Source of the DNA: CBDVAK01 sp965371945
GTDB lineage: Bacteria; Pseudomonadota; Gammaproteobacteria; Competibacterales; JAHEDQ01
Length of the DNA stretch: 5,251 bases
Assembly (NCBI GenBank): GCA_965371945.1
Contig: CBDVAK010000252.1
Location: 1 to 5,251, forward strand
Direction of reading: 5' to 3'
Position 1 is the first letter of the stretch; each line of letters starts with the position of its first letter. The notes beneath the pieces are model-generated. The model was not told where the DNA came from, did not search any database, and saw only the letters and a program-made list of their open reading frames with translations. Positions 1 to 4,255 of this stretch are shown here, piece after piece. The position numbers and the translations under genes were made by a program.

Positions 1-68
1 GACCTTCCCCGCGTCACTCGCCTCCCTGCCAATAAGGGTGGTATGGGGGCGGTACCTGAACGGAATGC

Positions 69-130
69 GCGTCTCAACTTATCAGCCGGTCCGACTTTCG
101 GTGTCTGTTTCACCTTGATACCTGAGACGC
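69..130. repeat. Long imperfect inverted repeat (cruciform/hairpin) at the left edge
   Basis: GCGTCTCA at 69-76 is the exact reverse complement of TGAGACGC at 123-130. Inside it, TATCA (80-84) pairs with TGATA (116-120), GGT (88-90) with ACC (112-114), and CCGA (91-94) with TCGG (98-101). The whole 62 bases can therefore fold into one interrupted stem. It lies 26 bases beyond the stop of the leftmost toxin gene. No T-run follows on either strand, so it is not a typical intrinsic terminator, and I see no flanking target-site duplication. It could be an mRNA 3'-end structure, a REP/MITE-like element or a remnant mobile-element end. The rest of 1-156 shows no gene I recognise. Pairing is seen directly; function is unknown. 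Confidence 0.55.
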
Positions 131-156
131 CATCCTGCCGCCGTCTGGATCAAGGA

Positions 157-543
157 TCACCAAAGACGTCTGATGCCGAAACGACTAAACAACGTTTCGT
201 TGCTCACCAGGGTGAGTCCCTCGATTTGGGATTGTGCGATGAGCATGCGGTCGAAGGGGTCACGATGCTCACCCGGTAGGAGTCCAGCTTGCCGGGCATG
301 CTCGACGGATATTGCCAGTGCCTCGAAGTCCTGGTTGCCAATGATCTCGGAAAACCGCTCCGCGACCTCGATGGCACCCGGCAGTTTGCCGATTCGGACC
401 TTGGTAGCAATTTCCCAAGCGGAGGCGGCGCTGACGAATACTCGCGTCGAGTTGTCGTCGATCGCGGATCTGGCGGAGTCGGAAAGCCGCTCGTCGCCGT
501 CCAGCCACCAGAGCAGGGCATGCGTGTCGAGAAGAAGCTTCAC
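157..543 (-). CDS. vapC: PIN-domain ribonuclease toxin, VapC family (PIN_Sll0205-like), partner of the Phd-type antitoxin
   Basis: This 128-residue protein has the length and layout of a VapC toxin: a metal-dependent cytoplasmic endoribonuclease that cleaves RNA when its antitoxin is lost. The start LLLDTHALLWWL gives the first catalytic acid, D6. SAWEIATK gives E44. The HRDPFDRMLIAQ motif gives D95 and D98, and VSNETLF (N115/E116) stands where many relatives have an acidic residue. The ending FGIRRLW is typical of this subfamily, in which toxins are usually paired with Phd/YefM antitoxins. The start is GTG at 543-541, preceded by GGGAG with 6 bases of spacing, a good ribosome binding site located in the last codons of the antitoxin gene. 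Only 3 bases separate the two genes, so they should be cotranscribed and translationally coupled. All catalytic positions look intact, so the toxin is probably functional. The target RNA cannot be predicted. Confidence 0.93.
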   Translation of the reverse strand: MKLLLDTHALLWWLDGDERLSDSARSAIDDNSTRVFVSAASAWEIATKVRIGKLPGAIEVAERFSEIIGNQDFEALAISVEHARQAGLLPGEHRDPFDRMLIAQSQIEGLTLVSNETLFSRFGIRRLW

Positions 544-546
544 GAC

Positions 547-777
547 CTACTCCCAGTCCTGAATCTCTTCTTCCGGCAAGGGCTCGAAGAATCGTTGATC
601 GACGTGCGCTTTCCCTCGCATCACACCGAATTTGCGATCGCGCGGAAGCGGCTCAAAGGCTGTCAGCCGTGCCACAGGCTTACCAGCCTTGGCGATGATG
701 ACTTCTTCGCCTTGGCAGACCTGTTTGATGAGCTTTGATAGCTGCGTCTTGGCGTCGTGAATATTGACTTGCAACAA
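547..777 (-). CDS. Phd/YefM-type antitoxin of the downstream PIN toxin
   Basis: This small 76-residue protein begins MLQVNIHDAKTQLSKLI, the characteristic N-terminus of Phd/YefM antitoxins, which dimerise and bind the operator of their own operon. The middle (EEVIIAKAGKPVARL, about residues 24-38) completes that domain. The acidic tail (FFEPLPEEEIQDWE) is the typical toxin-wrapping C-terminus, with the PLPEEE...WE signature seen in partners of PIN toxins. I chose the TTG at 777-775 because GGAG (788-785) sits 7 bases upstream and the family homology begins exactly here. The TTG three bases later is a weaker alternative. The reading frame stays open upstream to 957, but that extension resembles nothing I know and lies upstream of the ribosome binding site. 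Autoregulation with the toxin is expected from family knowledge. Confidence 0.9.
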   Translation of the reverse strand: MLQVNIHDAKTQLSKLIKQVCQGEEVIIAKAGKPVARLTAFEPLPRDRKFGVMRGKAHVDQRFFEPLPEEEIQDWE

Positions 778-778
778 T

Positions 779-846
779 GGAGTACTCCGGAAGCGCTTAG
801 CTAGATACAGAGGACTAAGTGTAGCATGTCCTTCTAGAGTTCCAGG
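779..846 (-). promoter_or_regulatory. Candidate promoter and operator of the phd-vapC module
   Basis: On the minus strand, TGCTACACT (826-818) forms an extended -10 box (TACACT at 823-818). The best -35 candidate, CTGGAA (845-840, spacer 16), is poor, so the extended -10 would carry the promoter. Transcription would start near 811, leaving a leader of about 34 bases. The -10 is framed by inverted arms AGGAC (811-815) and GTCCT (828-832), and further out by CTAGA (801-805) and TCTAG (833-837). Two perfect palindromes follow: AAGCGCTT (791-798) and GGAGTACTCC (779-788), the second overlapping the ribosome binding site. Such symmetry is expected of an autoregulated antitoxin operator, but this is inference. 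Confidence 0.35.
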
Positions 847-939
847 TTTGGGGTCTCCCATTGCGCATACCTTTGCTTCCACCGGTTTGCCCCTGGCGAA
901 CCCGCCAATCCGATCGGTTGCGACCCGGACGGAAGTAGG

Positions 940-964
940 AAGGTAGCAGTCCACCACCTACCTT
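940..964 (-). other. Stem-loop downstream of the second toxin gene, possible weak terminator
   Basis: AAGGTAG (940-946) and CTACCTT (958-964) are perfect 7-base inverted arms around an 11-base loop, about 60 bases beyond the stop of the PIN toxin at 1023. On the minus strand the stem is followed by a pyrimidine-rich stretch (CCTACTTCC) but not by a true T-run. It may slow or end transcription of the upstream toxin-antitoxin operon. The surrounding spacer 778-1022 shows no recognisable gene; besides this stem it holds the candidate promoter and operator of the downstream antitoxin. Confidence 0.3.
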
Positions 965-1022
965 GGTGATATCCCGCCATGTCTATCGAACAGGCATGGT
1001 CTGGTGATCTGTTCACAGCCGC

Positions 1023-1457
1023 TTATGCCTGCAAGGGATAGCGGCATCTCACGCCGGGGAAACGCCGGAAATCCTGATCGGCCGTATGAACCTCGCCCCG
1101 GTGTGCGAGTGCGATGGCCGCGATCTGGGCATCGGTCACCAGGTTGGCACCAGCCGACCCCGCTGCCTGCAATAGCTCGAGTACCGCAATGTGGTGACCC
1201 TCTTCGGCAAGCAGAGTACGGGTGACACGTCGTTGGTACCATGTTTCCACATGTCTTGAGGCTGCGCCGAGAGAGATGGGATTTGCGTACACACGGGGAT
1301 TGGTGCTGATCCGCATGAATGCGAAGACGACCGCGTGGCAGAGGCCCACCGGTTGAGTTCCGTTCAGACACTCGGTCCACCAGTCTCGCGCGGGTTCGAA
1401 GAATGTACTTTCAGAGTCGTATGCGTAGAGCAGCAGGTTGGCGTCCGGAATGATCAC
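1023..1457 (-). CDS. vapC: PIN-domain toxin, VapC family, partner of the ribbon-helix-helix antitoxin
   Basis: This 144-residue protein is a VapC-type PIN ribonuclease of a different subfamily from the toxin at 157-543. The N-terminal IIPDANLLLYAYD gives catalytic D5. The stretch FAFMRISTNPRVYANP (about 45-60) is the characteristic block of this subfamily. AGANLVTDAQIAAIALAH gives D109, and HTADQDFRRFPGV gives D127 and D129. The position of the second PIN acid is alanine (A46) here; from memory, many members of this subfamily also lack glutamate there. The start is GTG at 1457-1455, overlapping the antitoxin stop in a GTGA junction (4 bases), which implies translational coupling. The stop is TAA at 1025-1023. 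It is expected to be a cytoplasmic endoribonuclease held inactive by the antitoxin; the RNA target is unknown. Confidence 0.9.
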   Translation of the reverse strand: MIIPDANLLLYAYDSESTFFEPARDWWTECLNGTQPVGLCHAVVFAFMRISTNPRVYANPISLGAASRHVETWYQRRVTRTLLAEEGHHIAVLELLQAAGSAGANLVTDAQIAAIALAHRGEVHTADQDFRRFPGVRCRYPLQA

Positions 1458-1738
1458 CGCCTGCCCAACTGCTCCTCTAGCCGCGCGGTGAGGCCTGCAA
1501 AGGTCTGGGCTTCGAGATCATCGTTAAGCTGATTGAGGTGAGCCGGGTCATGGCCAGCCAGCATGCGCATCGGCGAGCTCTCCAACTCGAAGGGCAGCTC
1601 ATCGCCACCGACCTCAAGGTCCGCGAGACCCCGGACTACGGCTTGATTGAGCACCACCTTGAAGGATTGTCCACGGCGGCGCATCGCTTCCTTGAGCAGG
1701 CGCTCGGCTTCAGCGTCCAAGGTGACTGTTGTTCGCAT
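1454..1738 (-). CDS. vapB: Ribbon-helix-helix antitoxin (VapB/CopG type)
   Basis: This 94-residue protein opens with MRTTVTLD, a typical ribbon-helix-helix beta strand. Two helices follow (AEAERLLKEAMRRRG and SFKVVLNQAVVRGL, about residues 9-38); they dimerise and bind the operator. The remaining acidic C-terminal half (about 45-94, with HDPAHLNQLNDDLE) should wrap and inhibit the PIN toxin encoded immediately after it. I chose ATG at 1738-1736 because the homology starts there and the likely promoter places the transcription start at or next to that ATG. Two in-frame ATGs lie 9 and 12 bases upstream (1747 and 1750), but neither has a good ribosome binding site and both fall within or next to the -10 box. 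Stop and toxin start overlap by 4 bases. Autorepression is expected from the family. Confidence 0.87.
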   Translation of the reverse strand: MRTTVTLDAEAERLLKEAMRRRGQSFKVVLNQAVVRGLADLEVGGDELPFELESSPMRMLAGHDPAHLNQLNDDLEAQTFAGLTARLEEQLGRR

Positions 1739-1765
1739 GGAAAACATCATGATGCTCAGGATAAT
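1737..1765 (+). promoter_or_regulatory. Possible divergent promoter of the EamA transporter gene
   Basis: GATAAT (1760-1765) matches five of six bases of a -10 box. Seventeen bases upstream lies ATGGAA (1737-1742), only a three-of-six -35. Transcription would start near 1772, about 87 bases before the transporter ATG. The vapB operator palindrome (1745-1754) would lie in the spacer of this promoter, so the two divergent promoters would overlap. The -35 is weak, so this is tentative. Confidence 0.25.
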
Positions 1766-1774
1766 TGCTGTCAA
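1746..1774 (-). promoter_or_regulatory. Candidate promoter of vapB with a palindromic operator, likely leaderless
   Basis: On the minus strand a perfect TTGACA (1774-1769) is followed after 17 bases by CATGAT (1751-1746), which matches four of six -10 positions. The transcription start would then fall at about 1739-1738, on or beside the A of the antitoxin ATG, and no Shine-Dalgarno sequence stands before that ATG. The perfect 10-base palindrome CATCATGATG (1745-1754) covers the -10 box and is a natural operator candidate for the ribbon-helix-helix protein. The boxes are seen; the start point and binding are inferred. Confidence 0.5.
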
Positions 1775-1858
1775 GATGCAAGAAATGACAAGCTGGGTTC
1801 GCAGGCGGGCGTGAATCCCACCACGAAGAGGTGATTGGATGCTAATGAAGGTCTGCAC

Positions 1859-2725
1859 ATGAACGCGGTTCTGGGCGGTGTTCTGGCGGCGGTTTCCTGG
1901 GGTAGCGCGGACTTCATCGCGCGATTCACCGGCAGGGCGCTGGGCCACGTCAGTGCGCTGTTCGGCATGCTGGCCGCGAGCGCATTGGTCCTGACCGGCA
2001 TTGTGCTGGTTATGGATCTCTCCATCGCCCGATCAATGGCAGGTTGGTGGCAGGTGTTGTTGATGGGTGTTGGATTGACGCTGGCAACCTTGCTGCTTTA
2101 CCAGGGACTGGTGCGTGGCCCGGTGACTGTCGCCGCGCCTATCGCAGGCACCTTTCCGGCTTTCAACATCCTCCTCGCCCTGGCGCTGGGCGTGCGTCCG
2201 ACGGCGCTCGAGTGGCTGGCCATGATGGCAGTCATGGTGGGTGTGTTGGTGGTGGCGCGTTCGGCGAAGCACTATGAAACCGACGGCCACTACACGCGCG
2301 CTCAGCTTCGCAGCACGGTGATGATTTCCCTGGGCGCATCCTTTTCGTTTGCCGTGACCGTAGCCGCGGGGCAGGAAGCCGGGGCCATCTATGGCGACGT
2401 CCAGGCGGTCTTTCTGGGCCGCTGGCTAAGCCTCGCCTGTTGCATCCTGTTGCTTGGGGCTCGCCGTGAGCTTCCGCGCATCCCCCTGCGTTGGTGGCCG
2501 CTTCTAGGGGCCCAGGGAGTGCTGGATGGCAGCGCGCTGGTGGCTGTGGTGGCCGGAAGTCAGGGTGCGGGCTCGGCGGCGACTGCGGTGCTGGCATCGA
2601 GCTTTTCTGCGGTAACCGTGGTGCTGGCGCGGGTTTTCATCCATGAAACCATCTCGTGGGCGCAGTGGTCAGGCATCGCGATAATTCTCGCCGGTGTCGC
2701 CACGCTCGCTGGTCTTCAGGCATGA
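1859..2725 (+). CDS. EamA/DMT-superfamily membrane transporter
   Basis: This 288-residue, strongly hydrophobic inner-membrane protein has the two-fold EamA layout. About ten helices can be placed near residues 3-20, 33-52, 65-81, 88-110, 117-134, 152-170, 182-200, 212-232, 238-260 and 268-287. A polar linker (about 136-150) joins the halves. The conserved end of the first repeat is visible as GLVRGPVTVAAPIAGTFPAF (83-102), and the second repeat ends with HETISWAQWSGIAIILAGV. Such proteins export or import small metabolites such as amino acids; the substrate cannot be predicted. I chose ATG 1859 because AAGG lies 7 bases upstream and the first helix follows directly. An in-frame TTG at 1835 would add eight polar residues. 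The next gene begins 46 bases after the stop, with no terminator visible between them, so an operon is likely. Confidence 0.88.
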   Translation: MNAVLGGVLAAVSWGSADFIARFTGRALGHVSALFGMLAASALVLTGIVLVMDLSIARSMAGWWQVLLMGVGLTLATLLLYQGLVRGPVTVAAPIAGTFPAFNILLALALGVRPTALEWLAMMAVMVGVLVVARSAKHYETDGHYTRAQLRSTVMISLGASFSFAVTVAAGQEAGAIYGDVQAVFLGRWLSLACCILLLGARRELPRIPLRWWPLLGAQGVLDGSALVAVVAGSQGAGSAATAVLASSFSAVTVVLARVFIHETISWAQWSGIAIILAGVATLAGLQA

Positions 2726-2771
2726 CCGGGAACCGTGTCAAGCCGACAATGTCCATTTGAAGGGGGCGCAA

Positions 2772-4055
2772 ATGAACAGTGAGGAAAGTGGGTTTCGGCA
2801 CTCCTTGTGGCAGGCAACCACCGCTGAAAAGCCTCAGCACCCACGGTTGTGTGAAAACCGAGAGGTTGATGTAGTGATCGTCGGAGGTGGGATTACCGGC
2901 CTCTCCAGTGCGCTTCATTTAGGCGAACTGGGGAATTCGGTTGTGCTGCTTGAAGCCCATGAGATTGCGTGGGGTGCATCCGGACGTAACGGCGGGCAGG
3001 TCAATCCGGGTTGGAAAATGATGCCATCTGAGATCGAGACGCTATACGGCCGCGACCGTGGTAAACGTGTATGCGCCATGATCGATGGGGCGTGTGATCT
3101 GGTTTTCGATCTGATCGATCGCCATGGAATTGATTGTGCCCCACGACGGGCACCCTATTTTCGTGCTGCGTACGGTGCTCGTGGAAACAAGGAAGTCGAA
3201 CAATGGGTGCGTGAATGGGGCGCAAGAGGTGCGCCGGTCAGTTTGAAAAATGAAAAGGAGACGCACGAACTCATGGGCAGTACTTTCTTTCATGGCGGCA
3301 TGGAAGACGCCCGGGGAGGAAGCCTGCAGCCACTGTCATATTGCTATGGTCTGGCGCGGGCCGCTGCACAGGCTGGGGCAGAATTGTTCACGCAAAGTCG
3401 GGCAAGGCGGGTAGAACGAGTGAATGGAGACTGGCGCGTTACTACGCAGAACGGTCAAAGCGTCAGCGCGCAATTCATGCTTGTCGCTACCAACGGGTAC
3501 ACGGACGAGCTGTGGTCGGGTTTGAAAAAGCAGATTGTGCCGGTCGCCAGCCTGCAGGTGGCCAGTCGCCCGCTACCGGAGCATGTCTTGCGCTCCGTCT
3601 TGCCCCATGGCCATCATTTGTCTGATTCACGGCGTGCGATGATCTACTGTCGAATCGACGAAACCAATCGCTTTCAAATCGGCGGGCGAGGCCGCCCGTT
3701 GTCGCCCACCCGGCAACACGCGGATACACGGCATTTACAAAAAGAGGCCTGTAGAATATTTCCTCAACTCAAGGAGATCGAATGGGAATTCGAGTGGGGC
3801 GGGCTGGTGGCGATAACCAAAAGTCATGTGCCACACCTTGTCGAACTTGGTGACAATGCCTATGCAGGAATGGGCTATAACGGCCGCGGCGTTGCGATGG
3901 GTACGATGATGGGCAAACAGCTTGCTGAGCTGGTAGCCGGTGAAGATGTTCCGATGCCACGTGAAAAACTGTCGCCGTTCGCGTTTTACGCCCTACGCAA
4001 TGTGGGTATAGCCTGGCATATGACTGCCGGGCGTCTGCTGGACAAAATTTCGTAA
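2772..4055 (+). CDS. FAD-dependent amine/amino-acid oxidoreductase (DadA/PuuB-like, DAO family)
   Basis: This 427-residue cytoplasmic flavoenzyme oxidises a C-N bond of an amine or amino acid to an imine, which then hydrolyses; oxygen or the respiratory chain would take the electrons. The Rossmann FAD motif DVVIVGGGITG (33-43) ends its second strand in VVLLEA (E61, ribose contact). WGASGRNGGQVNPG (67-80) is the second flavin motif, typical of the gamma-glutamylputrescine oxidase (PuuB)-like branch. RFQIGGRGR lies in the substrate-domain region, and GMGYNGRG (366-373) is the C-terminal FAD-binding motif. Length fits the family. The start is ATG 2772, preceded by AGGGGG (2761-2766) at 5 bases; an in-frame GTG at 2694 lies inside the transporter gene and is unlikely. 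Its neighbours, a transporter and a class III aminotransferase, point to amine or amino-acid catabolism. The substrate is not determinable, and the gene should not be named puuB on this evidence. Confidence 0.9.
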   Translation: MNSEESGFRHSLWQATTAEKPQHPRLCENREVDVVIVGGGITGLSSALHLGELGNSVVLLEAHEIAWGASGRNGGQVNPGWKMMPSEIETLYGRDRGKRVCAMIDGACDLVFDLIDRHGIDCAPRRAPYFRAAYGARGNKEVEQWVREWGARGAPVSLKNEKETHELMGSTFFHGGMEDARGGSLQPLSYCYGLARAAAQAGAELFTQSRARRVERVNGDWRVTTQNGQSVSAQFMLVATNGYTDELWSGLKKQIVPVASLQVASRPLPEHVLRSVLPHGHHLSDSRRAMIYCRIDETNRFQIGGRGRPLSPTRQHADTRHLQKEACRIFPQLKEIEWEFEWGGLVAITKSHVPHLVELGDNAYAGMGYNGRGVAMGTMMGKQLAELVAGEDVPMPREKLSPFAFYALRNVGIAWHMTAGRLLDKIS

Positions 4056-4066
4056 CATGGCGTGTT

Positions 4067-4112
4067 CCGATACTGATCAACTCGCTGCGGCACCAGGGCC
4101 GATATCCAACTC
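4067..4112. repeat. Imperfect direct repeat just after the oxidoreductase gene
   Basis: CCGATA followed by CAACTC occurs twice, at 4067-4083 with 5 bases between the halves and at 4099-4112 with 2 bases between them. The copies sit about 30 bases apart, roughly three helical turns, which suits paired regulator binding. They could also be a small duplication. The repeat itself is visible; a binding role is speculative. Confidence 0.4.
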
Positions 4113-4129
4113 AGCGAGGGAAGCCTCGC
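4081..4129 (+). other. Two mutually exclusive hairpins in the spacer before the aminotransferase gene
   Basis: GCGAGG (4114-4119) and CCTCGC (4124-4129) form a perfect 6-base stem with a GAAG loop. CTCGCTG (4081-4087) is the exact reverse complement of CAGCGAG (4112-4118), which shares five bases with the first stem, so only one of the two stems can form at a time. No T-run follows the compact hairpin, so it is not a textbook terminator. It could be an mRNA 3'-end stabiliser, an attenuator-like switch or coincidence. Confidence 0.35.
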
Positions 4130-4165
4130 GGGTGCTTCAACCTCACCGGATAGCTTTGGCGAGTC

Positions 4166-4171
4166 TATAAT
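4166..4171 (+). promoter_or_regulatory. Candidate -10 box of a separate promoter for the aminotransferase gene
   Basis: A perfect TATAAT (4166-4171) lies 84 bases before the aminotransferase ATG. No good -35 exists at 16-18 bases upstream (TCACCG at 4143-4148 is poor), so any promoter here probably needs an activator. The 200-base gap after the oxidoreductase gene, unusually long for an operon, supports separate or additional regulation of this gene. The transcript would begin near 4178 with a leader of about 78 bases. Confidence 0.35.
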
Positions 4172-4204
4172 CATATGCCAGCAAGGCGATTGCTCTCTGT
4201 AAAG

Positions 4205-4255
4205 GGTATTCGGAAGCCGGAATCCATGTAGCTTGTGAAGAAGGTATACGGAAGC
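4205..4255 (+). repeat. Near-identical 13-base direct repeats in the aminotransferase leader
   Basis: GGTATTCGGAAGC (4205-4217) and GGTATACGGAAGC (4243-4255) match at 12 of 13 positions and are spaced 38 bases apart. The second copy ends directly at the start ATG. The first copy can fold with the following bases into a bulged hairpin (4205-4225, arms GGTATTCGG and CCGGAATCC), right before an ATG-TAG pair at 4226-4231. The repeat may be a regulator site, an RNA element, or the trace of a local duplication. Confidence 0.45.

Noticed and set aside
69..130. Integron attC site, considered because toxin-antitoxin genes are common cassettes
   Set aside because: The GTTRRRY / RYYYAAC core boxes are not present in the right places, and no integrase or second attC is visible.
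1..279. Open plus-strand frame from the left edge through 279
   Set aside because: It runs antisense into the well-supported toxin gene, has no recognisable domain, and its composition looks like a shadow frame in GC-rich DNA.
778..957. Upstream extension of the Phd-type antitoxin to a start at 957
   Set aside because: The extra 60 residues match no family and lie upstream of the GGAG site; family homology begins exactly at the TTG at 777.
958..1380. Minus-strand 140-residue frame overlapping the second PIN toxin
   Set aside because: It is a shadow of the PIN gene in another frame, rich in R, S, P and G with no domain.
2694..2771. In-frame extension of the flavoenzyme to a GTG at 2694
   Set aside because: It would start inside the transporter gene. 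ATG 2772 has a strong AGGGGG site and fits the family's N-terminus.
4056..4255. Known riboswitch (guanidine, glycine or similar) before the aminotransferase
   Set aside because: None of the conserved aptamer motifs I know of can be found; only simple hairpins and repeats are seen.
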